A DNA stretch of 64,000 nt from Mactromeris polynyma (GCA_032209605.1 JASFXZ010000018.1:8063904-8127903); one strand, 5' to 3'; counted from the stretch's first letter, positions 11,205 through 23,370 are shown. Made by a program: numbers and translations. Notes: generated by a model from the letters alone, not told the origin.

Positions 11205-11607
11205 GTTTATATGTATGCATGTACGTTTAAATAACAGAACAGAACAAAGCAGATCTTAGCACAGAAGAGTAGAACAGAACATAAAAAAGCAGGATTTTAG
11301 TACAAAACTCATTATAAAATGCATACAATTTACGAAACAATAATTATACACTCTATGACAGTAAATACGTGACCATAATATATACGTACACTTGCCGAAA
11401 CCATAGATAACAATAACCATGACAACTTGTTTGATACCAGTATACACTATACTCTATATATGCGGTAGTTGTAATGAAATTGTCAACAGAAACTTGAAAA
11501 TGATATTGTGAAAATAATAACTCACCGAAAACCTAAAGGTTTGTTACGGTCCATATATCCATACATCCACTTATTGATATCATCTCGTCACGAGTGGTAT
11601 ATGTTTG
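11205..11607. other. Short spacer between SINE and LTR element
   Basis: AT-rich sequence with no supported gene. A repeated AGAACAGAACA-like purine stretch occurs near 11235-11280. Bases 11604-11607 (TTTG) are the left target-site duplicate of the LTR element. Confidence 0.5.
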
Positions 11608-12358
11608 TGTTGTGCCGTAAAATTAGTGAGTTTTGTCTTTGCAGAATGTTATTTCATTTTTAGTAAAATGATGCGTTAATTTGCTTAAACTATTTTGGAC
11701 ACAGTTTTCTTCTTTAATCCGGAAGATTAAGTATATCGAAATAAAACCGGCGTTATTTTAATCAGTCAGTCTAAGTTGTTACAAACAGAAGCCATGTCTT
11801 GATTTGAAATGCTTCCTTGAATAGTTGTCGCATATTTTCTTAAGATAGTTGATAAAGTTGTACATTGCTGTATAAACAGGCTTTAATAGTTTTATATAGA
11901 GCAGAACAAAGAAAATTTAAACACCTTATAAGTGAAGGGTCTGGGCTTAGGCTCCTAGGTTCTTATTGGTTAATTAACAGTAAAACGATTAGTAACAAGT
12001 ACTTTGATTGGGTCTAGCCTTTATGTAGGTAGATTCAAGTATGTAACATTAACTTTGATTGGTTTGAATCCTTTTGGTAATTTTAAAATATGTAGCTTAA
12101 AAATTCAGGAGAAGGAGTTGAAATTAGTCGGTGCTCGAAGGTGGATTTTCCACGGACCAGCTATGGCGTTATCGCCGTATATATATGCCTCGTATTATAT
12201 ATTTGGACTGATATAATATCTGTGTCATCTGTTATGTTAAGTAAAAGTGGAAAATAAAAATAGTAAACTCGACATGGATTTGTTATTGCGAACACTATGT
12301 ATTAGAGCTAATTCCCCGAAAAAGGTACAAGCCACTCACACGAAAACCCGGCAGTACA
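11608..12358 (+). repeat. 5' LTR
   Basis: 751 bp with TG...CA termini. A TATA-like GTATATATATGCC lies at about 12177-12189 and an AATAAA polyadenylation signal at about 12254. This is the expected U3-R-U5 order, with U5 ending at the GTACA terminus. The 70-codon frame inside it (12004-12216) also appears in the other LTR and is not a gene. Confidence 0.9.
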
Positions 12359-12360
12359 TA

Positions 12361-12380
12361 TGGCGGAGAAAGGCGGATAG
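12361..12380 (+). promoter_or_regulatory. Candidate primer-binding site
   Basis: TGGCGGAGAAAGGCGG begins directly after the TA dinucleotide that follows the 5' LTR, where minus-strand DNA synthesis is normally primed. The leading TGG pairs with a tRNA CCA end. I cannot name the primer tRNA. Confidence 0.55.
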
Positions 12381-12404
12381 TATTTCGGTACCTCAATAAA
12401 CATG

Positions 12405-12760
12405 ACAGCTAAGCGAGTTTCATCAAGTTTCATCACATTATAATATTTGGACTTAATTAACATATTCAGTGCCGGACGTTCCATCATAAGCGAGTTTCGT
12501 CAGAGTCATTATGCGAGTTTCATCACTTAGTCTGAGCGAGTTTCGTCAGAGACATAATGCGAGTTTCATCAATTCTAGGCGAGTTTCCCCACAGCTAAAC
12601 GAGTTTCATATATCAAACCATGAGCGAGTATCTACATATCAAGTTCCATCATAAACAAGTTTCGTCAGAGAAATGCGAGTTTCATCACTTCTAAGCGAGT
12701 TTCCCCACAGCTAAACGAGGTTCATTCATCACATCATAAGCGAGTATTAACATACTTGGA
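12405..12760 (+). repeat. Irregular array of a GCGAGTTTC motif inside the LTR element
   Basis: About thirteen copies of GCGAGTTTC or close variants, usually followed by ATCA, GTCA or CCCA, are spaced irregularly over ~350 bp. A ~100-bp block (about 12537-12645) recurs, diverged, at about 12654-12752, with the motif order GTCAGAG, ATCA, CCCACAGCTAAA kept. Stops occur in all frames, so it is not coding. It may be a leader or packaging region, or residue of a tandem array; the function is unknown. Confidence 0.75.
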
Positions 12761-12843
12761 CTTTTAAATCACATATCAGCGACGGAGTACCATATTAACA
12801 TTTTGGACTTAGTTTTAAAATCGATTATTTCTCAATTACGGGA

Positions 12844-13179
12844 ATGTACATCCGACAACATCGTGTGGAATACAAACACATGCCGAATATGGATAACAAC
12901 TTCACGAGGATAACTACTGAAGGTCGTTCCCCTCGTGTATGTATACAACATGCACAAAGTCAGTGCACTGCAAAATACACCATCTGTTACAGATATCTTC
13001 CGGAAGAACATTTTAATGGCCACGAGTACCCCCAATGTAGACAATTTCAAGGTTTCGGTTTCCACAGACGGGGAAACCGAAGAAGATCGTCGAAAAGACA
13101 TTACAAAATAGACAGTTCATTACTTTCAAAATCAGTAATCACAGTGTTGGTGGATTGGTGCTTAATGCTTTTAGAGTAA
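12844..13179 (+). CDS. Hypothetical 111-residue frame inside the LTR element
   Basis: The longest plus-strand frame in the interior. It has a His/Cys-bearing middle (HAQSQC, then C at about residue 46 and 64) and an Arg-rich stretch at 75-87, vaguely recalling a gag C-terminus, but the spacing does not fit a CCHC zinc knuckle. An overlapping minus frame of 89 codons (12832-13101) makes chance openness likely. I do not recognise either product. Confidence 0.2.
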   Translation: MYIRQHRVEYKHMPNMDNNFTRITTEGRSPRVCIQHAQSQCTAKYTICYRYLPEEHFNGHEYPQCRQFQGFGFHRRGNRRRSSKRHYKIDSSLLSKSVITVLVDWCLMLLE

Positions 13180-14078
13180 ATAATGGTGCTTGAATTCTTC
13201 CTCAACACATAAATGAAAACTGTGTTATTGTTAACCATGTTTGTATGTATAAATATGTCTATTACCCATTGCGTTACTGTAAAGTTGAGATCAACGGTGA
13301 TTGAATTTAGCATGCATTTGTAATTCGTTTATATTAATTTTGTTCGTGTATTGTGTTCAGTGTCGAGATGATTGGTCGAGGGTTGTTTAGTCGAAAAAAA
13401 TGGCTGAACTGCGCTGTTCGTTTCGCTGTTAAGAGCTCTCAGATACTTATTGTTAGGTAGTGTCCTTTAATTTAGTAAATTTTCATATACTGGGATTTTT
13501 ATTGCCGTTTAACACAGGTGGACTGTTTAGAATTAATATCTGTTGATATATAAAGGTTTCAGATAAGTTGAAGTTGTTTTTGTCAATCTAAAGTGTCAGT
13601 ACTACATCAGTACCCAATATAAGTTCATAGTTATCGCCAAGCCAAGTCAAAGTTGAGTTCTGTGAAAAAGTGTGAGTGTGAGAATTAGAGTGAGAGTGTG
13701 TGAGACAGGTCTTTATAATTTTCTTTCTTTCTACTTTCTTTCATTTGGCGGAAATTGATGCATAATTTCCGGGAATTGATGCATACTTTCCATGGTGGGT
13801 AATGGTCATTATATCTTATATTTTTAGTTGACTGGAGCAAATTGATGCTGGTTCTGTACCTTGTTGTTCTTGGTTCCACCATGGTGTCTGGTAGTTTACC
13901 GACTGAGCTGCAGCGAATGAACTATGGTGTCGGTTCAAGCCATGTTAGCCGCAGTAGGCTACTGAGAACATATTTAATACATTGTATTTCTGAACTGAGC
14001 ACATACGTGTACATATATTTAACAACAAAATAATGATGCTAGCTTTCAATTGCACTTTATAGGAATAAAGTAAATTAT

Positions 14079-14091
14079 GGGAGGGGGAAAG
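14079..14091 (+). promoter_or_regulatory. Polypurine tract
   Basis: GGGAGGGGGAAAG lies directly before the TG of the 3' LTR, as expected for the plus-strand primer of an LTR retroelement. It fixes the element's orientation as plus. Confidence 0.85.
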
Positions 14092-14842
14092 TGTTGTGCC
14101 GTAAAATTAGTGAGTTTTGTCTTTGCAGAATGTTATTTCATTTTTAGTAAAATGATGCGTTAATTTGCTTAAACTATTTTGGACACAGTTTTCTTCTTTA
14201 ATCCGGAAGATTAAGTATATCGAAATAAAACCGGCGTTATTTTAATCAGTCAGTCTAAGTTGTTACAAACAGAAGCCATGTCTTGATTTGAAATGCTTCC
14301 TTGAATAGTTGTCGCATATTTTCTTAAGATAGTTGATAAAGTTGTACATTGCTGTATAAACAGGCTTTAATAGTTTTATATAGAGCAGAACAAAGAAAAT
14401 TTAAACACCTTATAAGTGAAGGGTCTGGGCTTAGGCTCCTAGGTTCTTATTGGTTAATTAACAGTAAAACGATTAGTAACAAGTACTTTGATTGGGTCTA
14501 GCCTTTATGTAGGTAGATTCAAGTATGTAACATTAACTTTGATTGGTTTGAATCCTTTTGGTAATTTTAAAATATGTAGCTTAAAAATTCAGGAGAAGGA
14601 GTTGAAATTAGTCGGTGCTCGAAGGTGGATTTTCCACGGACCAGCTATGGCGTTATCGCCGTATATATATGCCTCGTATTATATATTTGGACTGATATAA
14701 TATCTGTGTCATCTGTTATGTTAAGTAAAAGTGGAAAATAAAAATAGTAAACTCGACATGGATTTGTTATTGCGAACACTATGTATTAGAGCTAATTCCC
14801 CGAAAAAGGTACAAGCCACTCACACGAAAACCCGGCAGTACA
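14092..14842 (+). repeat. 3' LTR
   Basis: An apparently identical copy of 11608-12358, offset by 2484 bases throughout. It is followed by the TTTG target duplicate and then unique sequence. Confidence 0.9.
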
Positions 14843-14846
14843 TTTG

Positions 14847-17094
14847 CATGAATGTGGGTAGTTTGTTGATTGCATATGTATCAATGTTAGTAAATTTTTA
14901 CAACAAGTTTTCGATGCAACAAATGGTTCATCTATGTTTGTATCGTTTTACGGTTAATTTCATCAGACTGAGTACCACGCCCATAGAGGGGCAATGCATC
15001 GGGGCACATATTTAGGGTTTGGTGGGAGATGGGATTATCCTTCTCCGAGTAGGTGGAAAATAGCAAAATATATGGAAGTATGCATGTATGCACTTTTAGA
15101 TGTAAGATGGCTAATAAAACGCAGCACTTCGAAATTATAAGCAATAGTCATTGGCACAAAATAGAGATTTAGTAAGTGATATTGCTTATTTACGAACGAG
15201 GGTTTCGGGAGTTAAAATTGAATTTGGGCTTCCTTTGTCCCCTGTTTATCAAACAAGAAATGTTATCGTTTGAGTAGACTTGTACACATATAATTTGATA
15301 AAATATACATCACACTAAAGCTACGGAACAACTAACGTCTACTATGAATACAAATGTATATTGTTAAGTATAAAAAGACGATTATTTTATTAATTAATTA
15401 AGAAACTGATATGATAACACCTCTAACAATTTATTTATACAACCCATTTTGCAATGAAATCATGATTTAAATTGAATCATTTTGTGGAAATTAAAATTGT
15501 ATACTACTTTTGTGTTCAGGGGATACAACTTCAATTGAAATAACTTAACATTAGTATACTAATTTCGTAAAGTCTGAGTGAGCTTAAATAATATCATTAA
15601 ACGCATTCATTAGTCTGAAATTCCGAATTAATGTGAACAGCTGCAAACCAGACGTTTTACTTTTACTGGAATTCGAGTCCTAGCGATCCACAGAATAAAA
15701 GAAAATCGTTTACTCACAAAATAAATCTAACCTGCTTTTCGTGTCCATACGTATCGGTGTTACTATGTGCGCTTGCTTCGTAAACATTGGCTACACTGCT
15801 TTGATTTATCCGGGCACAACTGTACGTATGTACCTCGTAAGTCTAAGAAGATGGTAGTAGGTCAAGACGTGGCGTTTTAAAGTCTGAACTGGTTCATGCG
15901 CAAGTGTGAAAAGTACGGTGACTGATATGGAACGCGTAACTATGATAGGTTCGCTTTGTATAGCATATTTGTAAGTCATAAAAAGAGTAATGGGTACAAT
16001 TTAACCACATATACCCATGATGGGTGACGAAAACTCATACACTGTGGAGAGAGCATGGTTACTGATGTGAGTTAATTGGTCGACTATCCTCTGTGTTTTA
16101 TTGTCGTGGTTATATGGCACACATGTAATGTTGGTTCAAGTTTTGCACCGGACAAAGAGAAAGTAGACATTTTTATTTAAATATGCGTATTTTTTATTTG
16201 ATGAATCAGTCTTATTGCATTTATTAATGTTGTTTGACAGTATATCAACTTTGTTTGATTTATTGTACCCAACGTAATACAAAATGTATTTGTAAGGGTT
16301 TGAATTTTATGGTTAATGCCCCGCAATACCACAATTTGAAGGGCAAAAGCGAAATAAAAAATGGTGTAGCATTGAATAATGAATCTTGGTATTACATCTG
16401 GATTGTCTCAGAGATGTTTAACACATTCTACAGAATAGAAAAAAGCGGTAACCTTTGTTTACAGAGTGAAACTATAAAGTACATGTTTTACTGCCTGTTT
16501 TCTGTCCAAAGATTTTTGTATCTTCTCTACAGTTTTACTGTAAGCATGTTTATTACGTGCTATATATGAATATCCTTTAAACAAACGGAACACACGTGTA
16601 CTGAACAGTGGTTCGAGTCTCAATTTAGCAGAATGTACTTTATGTAGTAGATAATTTGTTCCATTGAACACGACACTACTGATAGCCCGTCGGTAAAATT
16701 GAATGGAAATAAAAACGAATGATATCAAAGATTCAACAAGTCATGTCGAGAAGTATACAAGAAAATTGAAAATATTTGAATTAGGAGTCAGTGAGAGGAA
16801 AGCAGGGAAAGTCTCTGACCTAAGGCTGAACATCCATAGATACACCATCGAGTACGAACTACTATCAAACATCGGCAGAGGTGTTAACTGAATTCTAATA
16901 TATCAATATATATATGATACATATTGGAATAGGGTAGAGAAGGGCCGATAAGAAGGGACATGCGACTGGATGTGCGTTTCTTGCATAACAACAAACAAAA
17001 AACAATTCACAATATGTTTCCCTCACCTGGTATAACACACTACTCTATCAAACATGGATCTGTATTGCAATGTTGTGATGATATTCTTCGTGCT
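14847..17094. other. Intergenic, no gene seen
   Basis: AT-rich unique-looking sequence. Frames such as 16234-16569 (plus) and 16459-16728 (minus) overlap one another antisense, have no family signal and are not called. Confidence 0.5.
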
Positions 17095-17300
17095 TCTGCA
17101 TTATATAGAGGAGGCGTAATGGTCGGGGTAGAGCTTCTGACTCCTGACCTGAATGTCATGAGTTCGAGCTCCACTGGGCGGGGTTTGATCAATACTTCAA
17201 ATTCCCTAGTTTAGGAGTGCTGGTTAGTAATACAGGAAGCAGTCCATATCGAGAGTGATCATGATAAGTTGTTTCACAACCAATGTAAAACATACGATAC
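17095..17300 (+). mobile_element. tRNA-derived SINE, family B
   Basis: A tRNA-like head with box A-like GGTCGGGGTAGAGC and box B-like GAGTTCGAGCTCC (about 17158-17170) is followed by a body shared with 27655-27870. The shared body contains CTGGTTAGTA-T-C, AG-CAG, a GATAGAGA/GAGTGAT stretch and a CAATGTAAA end. The two copies are diverged, so this is an old family. Confidence 0.7.
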
Positions 17301-20196
17301 GAGGTATAAGCTGAAACATATCGGTTCAAACGTCAATAGTTCTGTTTCAACTGAGTACCAAAGTTCATATAGATTAAAGCGACATAACAAATTTTATGAC
17401 ATAAATATATTTAAAAAAAACTTTTTATTATCTGGTATGGGATGACATTCTTGCCGACAAAAATATTTCTATGTCGCAAAATTTGGTATAATTAATTTGC
17501 AATAAATAGACATACAACTCGTAACTTCTTCCAAGATACTTCGCTGCCTTTGAATACCTCTAGGCATAGAAGTCTACTGTTAAATGTGACGATTTCTGAC
17601 ATGAAAACTCGTATTCCTGTTTGTAGTAAAATGATAAATTAGAACCATAAAATTCTTCACGATTTGTTCAAATCCGTACTTTCGTTTTGACGGCGTCTAA
17701 AACAGGCTACTTTCGGTGTAGAAATATGGCAATACCAAACTGACCGAATGTCTTTTGTAAAATGAAATGCAATTTAGGTGGTTAGAAAGTACCAGGTAGC
17801 TATCTAAGACGAGAACTAATAATTGTATGTCTCTTTAGGATATGGTCTTATAAGCGACTATTCACATCTTTATCGATGTTATAAGCATACAAACATAGAA
17901 AACTAATACAATATGAAACATACACCCGATCATTTTTGATATGCGCGAATAAGTGTTTTATTCAGTCAGACGTAACGAAACTTGATTTCGTTCTGCCCAT
18001 TTAATCACACAAATTGTAATGACTTGGTACAAAATGTAGGGATTTGAAATGAAAAGTTGAACTTGATGGATGTGCGATTGTTATATACTCGTATTTGAAG
18101 CCCTCATTTATTTAAAGCATATTGTCGCGCCCAGTATTTGAAATATTGTTCATTCGATTGCAATAAAACATGGATGAGATTTTGTATGTTTTGTTTTATG
18201 TCATGTGATCATATAAACGCATGATAAGTCAATGTTTAGGTGTGATTTAAGTGAGTAGATTTAAATGTTAAGATTTGGTTGATTTTGCATAAAAAATCTC
18301 TGTCGTGATTGAGCGTAGCGTGAATACATTACGTTTACAAAAAAAATGACTTACTAACACAACATATATATATAATATACATGTAATCTATGATACAATG
18401 TATATGAAAAATTCACCATATGATTTATTGTTGTCTACGAAAACACTTTGTTTTAAATTATAGCATGGGCACTAGTACATGTAAATTATTGATCTGTTGT
18501 TTTATTTTGTTAAACATCTACGACTGTTAAGTGGTTCAAAAGCAAACGCTGAATATGTAATCGATCAATTAATATAAGCTCATATCGTTGAGTATAAACA
18601 AAAAGACTTGAACAGAAGTAATCAGACCATTAAGCAAATACCTAGTTTGAAAACGTTAGATATACAATGTTTTGGGCTCAAACCTTCCAACTGTAGAAAG
18701 GGTGCGGTGGTCATCGAATCAACAGCAACATACTTGCATCTCGGTAAGTGACCACGTGTACTCTTAGTTTTGTGTACGTATCGCAACAAACAATTAATTG
18801 TCAATTTGGTGTAATTATAGACTGATCGTCTGAGTACATCCGAGTTATCAATTCACAGTACTGCCCATGGTGTTCCGATTTTTTCAGATGCTTCGGAAAT
18901 ATTTTTAAGTGTTCCAAAATTAAAACCACGCGAGTAAAGTGACTACAAGTACATAAAACATATTATTGTGTACGTTCTCTCCAGCCATTGTACCCGGAAA
19001 AAACATACCAAAGCTCATTATGGTTCCTCCATTGATTCTAAAGGTGAAGTCGTCAGTTGCTTTCGACTGGACAGGTCTGAGTACTAATTGATAACCCAGG
19101 ACCACTGGTTACGTCATCTGATCACTGTGTATAACTAACTGAAACACCATTGAAAGCTCCAAAACAAAAATCAATGTATACTCAGTACATTTATAACCGC
19201 ACACCATTTTTTACCAACCATGCTTCTTTAAATTTCTTTTTATTACTTCGGAAACTAATATTTTATGAAAATTCTTGTCGATTGTCATATATCTTTAGCA
19301 TTCATGTTGCGTACACATGCAATAATAACGTATAAAGTTATTTTCTTGTTTCCTAAAAGTCATTAAATAAAAAATTAGAAAAAATCCATGCCGTGCGTTA
19401 TTAAATGTGCTGAGAATATATGCACTTGCTTTTTGAACGACTCCGCATATTTTCTTGGCACGGTACAGACACCTATGCTAGATATTGTAAGACATTATTG
19501 ATATCAAAACAATTTTAACTATAATATCGTTAAGGTCTATTACTCAGCGGTATACTGGGTAAATATAAATATATTTACAGAATAAAAAATATTGCTACAA
19601 TAAGAATATATCCATGACACGTGTCAATGACATATAACTGGGGCTTCGTGTGTTAGATTGCAGATTGATCCAACACGGTTAAAGTCACAACACCCTTAAA
19701 ATGATTCACTGTTTGATGTTGGCATTTACAGTATTTTTGTGTCTATATCTAAATGACGTTGTAAGTATAGTAATTGTGTTTGATGCCCCAAACTCGTGTC
19801 GTGGACCCGCCGCCGTTGGACTGTTTGTGAGAGCCGAAAATATAAGAAATCATTCTTGATAAGAAGTCTCTTCAAAATTACATAAACAGATGTATTTGTG
19901 GTTTTCGCATTGTCAAATTGTTCCTTGTGAAAAACTGCATGTTTACAGTATTACATGTTTTGAACGATTGCATTTTGTTTATCGCGATAATTCAGTATTT
20001 CATTTGAATGAACATTGGTCGAGGTGTAGGCTGTTTGACTCCAGGCACCAGCACGGGTTCGTCTAGGAATTGGTCACTTGATTAATGCAAATTGTATGAA
20101 ATTGTTATACAATCGATGTAAGCACATAAGTTAAATTCAGAAAATGTCTAAGACTACCTCACTTGTCATGTGCGGATAGGGCATTCCTTTAAATCA
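17301..20196. other. Intergenic with two weak exon candidates
   Basis: No gene is firmly supported. Two weak candidates lie here: a 52-residue plus-strand frame starting with a signal-peptide-like segment (19701-19859), and minus-strand open stretches at 18622-19105. Both are discussed under findings or rejections. Confidence 0.4.
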
Positions 20197-20617
20197 AATT
20201 ATGGTAAACAAACATTCTATTTTTATGCTCGTGAGGTATGAAATTCTATTCCTGTAAATATACGCTGTTTGTCTAAAACAGAAACATTTAAAAATAATTA
20301 TAGGAACTATTTAATGCTTAATCAATAATATTTCATTCTTGTATGCATGTGTCTTTTTGTGAGGTGTCTGTTGTTGTTTTATTTCATTTTTTATTTTCAG
20401 ATCATCTTAACTTTTGTAGTTTTTAATAGTCTCATTTACATCCTGATGTTAATATATATGATGTACTTGTACAATTTATTGTGTGCGCGTGAGTGAATTC
20501 TTGTTTGTTGTGCGTGTTTATCTTGTTAATAGAAGGCCATATTGAAAATAAGATGTACACTTTATTGTTAACCTTAATATGTTACCTTCTGAAAATAAAG
20601 AATTTATTATTATTATA
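20197..20617 (+). pseudogene. 3' end of a CR1-like non-LTR retrotransposon, decayed
   Basis: Frame 20197-20328 reads NYGKQTFYFYAREV, then a stop, then NSIPVNIRCLSKTETFKNNY and a few more residues to the natural stop at 20326. This matches the usual C-terminus of CR1-type reverse transcriptase proteins, where WNSLP is conserved; the Trp codon has become TGA. A ~270-bp 3' UTR follows, ending CTGAAAATAAAGAATTT and an ATT-repeat tail (about 20602-20617). The 5' part is missing or too diverged to see. Confidence 0.75.
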
Positions 20618-23189
20618 ACCATAACCTTTGTTTTCGTTTTGAGTTCCGATACGATATTGAAAATATGCTTTCATTTCATTAAACGGTGCGTTTTTTATTA
20701 TCAATTGACAATTTTGACAGTACATGATAAGTATATTGTATAAATAGAAAGTTGTTAAATATGCAAAGCAATAAACTTTTGCCGACTGGACGACTGTTTC
20801 AGAAATAACTCGTGCTGTTGTCTGGAATCGATCTATTCTATACAGACTGACACACGGCAGTGTTCGATGCAAACACCGTGGGAATTGTATGCAAATCTAA
20901 AAATGTTTTTAAGGAATAATATCAACATTTGCTGTAATTGACAGTCGCACTTTGTTCGAACAGCGCTTTTCGGATAATCAGAATAATCTGTATGATACAT
21001 ATTAAAAACGTATCGATTTCAACAGAATGTGTACAAGCCATGTATGAATAATTAAATGCTTGCATATTAGAATGTTTCCTGTTTGGGACTACCTCGTCAT
21101 AGACTCCACGTGAAGCCATTGTTAATCTGACCCAAACTCATTAAACGTGTCAAATTAATTTGCGTAGAAATTATAAAATTTATATAAAAAGCGGAGTTTG
21201 GTCAATACCTTCTTTATACGCAAATAAATTGGTATTGAGGCTTTTTGAATATCAGTAGTTGTGCCAATGAACTGTATCCTTTTGTCCGTGATTGAGCATA
21301 AAAGTAGATGTTGAACGGTCGACTCATCAATTCAATACAGAACTAATGGAATAAAGTTGTTTTTTTGCGGAAGTGTGTGACTTTAAATGTATCTGGTCTA
21401 GCTTAGTAAAAGACATTTGAATGGGCTTCATTCAATGTTGTTGCTACATTTGCTAAAACATCTTTAAAACAAACTATTGCAATACGGATTCAAAAACTTT
21501 GTTTTGTCAGACTACGCACGGGCAACACTTGTGAAATTCCTGCTTGATATTGCAAACTTATGTTTCGACACATACATATGAACACATTGTTAGTGTACTC
21601 TTTGTTTATGCATATTTGTTGATGTTTTAACCATAGGAAATCAATGTTTCATGTTTATTCAGATACAATCTTGACAAAATAATGCGCCTTACACTACTGC
21701 ACCACTTCAATACTTAAAAGCAGTCTTGTGTGCATAATTCACACAAACAGAAAATTTGAAATTTTGCATTGAGAAAACTAGCATTATTCATTTTACGCAC
21801 TGTCTGATTAATATAATAATAAAGTGGAAGCGAGCGGGCATGGAGCGAAATTAGTCCGATTTCGTATTGATTAGTGGTGTGATCATACTGCCTCTTGGAT
21901 TAGTTAAATTAAAATAACAGTGGGATTGCAAATATATAAATATTTGTCTACATTTATTGCAGTTTTAAGAAATAATTTTAAGAATAATTAGAAAGTCTCT
22001 GAATAGGTATAAGTTATTTGTGGTGATACAATAGTCACATTGTTTTAATACACCATTCATTGCTTTACTGACATCTTAAAATAACAATGAAATAAATAAA
22101 TAGGAAATTGAGCACCAAATAAGTATTGACAGAATGTATTGATGCAGAAGAAAAACGTGAAATGGAGTAACTTCATATATAAAAATAATGATATGAAATA
22201 TTAAGCGGTATCAGTGAAAACCAAATATGGCCACACCAAGAGGTAAGGTTTCGTCATTTTTGTCTCATGGGTATTGTTTTATTTATTCATACGTGAGAAA
22301 GGGTACGATTTCATTTATAAAACCGACTTCAACGTGCGTAAATAATTCGTTTTAAGTGACTAAGGACTCATTTGGACACACGTAGAATTTCTCAAACATC
22401 GAAAAACAATCACACACCGACACGCTTACAAGAAATAGTTAAGGGTATGTCAGCACAGTGTCTAAGGACAAGACTTAATGTTCAAAGGTACTCAACATTT
22501 AAAAACAATATCATTTTCCTGTACTGAAGTCCACTGCCAACAGTATGTAATCTTGATAATTATTCAGTGAAAGGTCTGCTGTGTACAAAACTGTTTGTAA
22601 AATAACTGTGCAATAGCGCATACTTTTAGCGTTTCTTCTTTTGAAAGGAGGGCTTTGAATTTATTTTTTCTGTATATACAGTTCGTCTCGGTGATGTTAG
22701 TAAATGTGCTGCTGAATGAATGGGGTATTTAAATCGTAATTAGTAAAGCTATGTTCAGCTCTATTATATTATTTCTTTCTGTGTTTTAAATGTACATGTA
22801 TGTAATTTCCCTTTCCCATGTGTGCAATTCGTTCACTTTATATAGTGTTCATGTTATTTTCTGCCCAGTTTCGGCCTATTCTTGCAAGCTGTCTTGACTT
22901 GACCTGTGATCTTTTCATTCATTAATCCCCCATTGGATTATCTTCTTTGATTCTCCTAGATAGTCCTTATGGTCGACCGGGCCATTCCCTTATAGGTATG
23001 TACTCTTGAGCCTCCTCAAGTGCCTGATGATGTTTGGGCTGTTGTTTACCAGGAGGTCTGTGTGGGGAGGCACTGTCTTATGTATGTGGCGTTCCCTGTA
23101 GCAACTTATTATCTCTCTTATATCATGATGCCTGACAAATCAACAAGATCGACACTACTTTAATAAAGATTTAGGTCATTAAATATATG
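20618..23189. other. AT-rich intergenic, no gene seen
   Basis: No supported coding sequence. A stretch at about 22890-23160 is less AT-rich and ends with AATAAAG, which could be a repeat tail, but I found no second copy in the window to confirm it. Confidence 0.45.
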
Positions 23190-23370
23190 TCTCCCGCGGC
23201 CGAGTGGTTAAGGTATTTGTCTTGGGAGCGGGAGGGCGAAGGTTCTAATCCCGGTTTGGGTCCAATCTGATATGGCCGGTTGGTGAGCCACCAGCTAGTT
23301 AAATAATGGTTACCGTGTGCTTAATTACCTTGTGTCTGGCATTAAAGGGTGACACTATAATAAAATACAC
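23190..23370 (+). mobile_element. tRNA-derived SINE, family A, internally shortened
   Basis: Head: GCGGCCGAGTGGTTAAGG (box A) and GGTTCTAATCCCG (box B). Body: GGCCGGTTGGTGAGCCACCA, then ATGGTTACCGTGTGC. Tail: TCTGGCATTAAAGGGTGACACTATAATAAA. Relative to the copy at 10945-11204 it lacks ~80 bases between GGCATTAAA and the ACACTATAATA end. Confidence 0.85.

Larger units (their letters stand above)
11608..14842 (+). mobile_element. Non-autonomous LTR retrotransposon, intact-looking, 3.2 kb
   Basis: Two 751-bp direct repeats (11608-12358 and 14092-14842) bracket a 1733-bp interior. Each repeat starts TGTTG and ends GTACA, the usual TG...CA LTR termini. TTTG flanks both sides (11604-11607 and 14843-14846) as a 4-bp target duplication. 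A polypurine tract (14079-14091) abuts the 3' LTR, and a candidate primer-binding site starting TGG lies 2-3 bases after the 5' LTR. I find no gag, protease, reverse transcriptase or integrase motifs, so it must be mobilised in trans, like LARD or TRIM elements. I saw no difference between the LTRs when reading them side by side, so the insertion looks recent. Superfamily (Gypsy or BEL) is not determinable from this. Confidence 0.88.

Noticed and set aside
12004..12216. Identical 70-codon frames at 12004-12216 and 14488-14700 as duplicated genes
   Set aside because: Both lie wholly inside the two LTR copies and overlap the U3 region with its TATA-like box; duplication is explained by the LTR structure.
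18622..19105. Minus-strand open stretches reading CKYVAVDSMTTAPFLQLEGL and ATDDFTFRINGGTIMSFGMF
   Set aside because: They look protein-like, but no pair of acceptor and donor sites joins them in a consistent phase and I recognise no family. Homology search would decide.
22226..22250. A tiny first exon ATGGCCACACCAAGAG followed by a GTAAGG donor
   Set aside because: Five codons with a good donor are easily found by chance in 64 kb; no matching downstream exon was seen.
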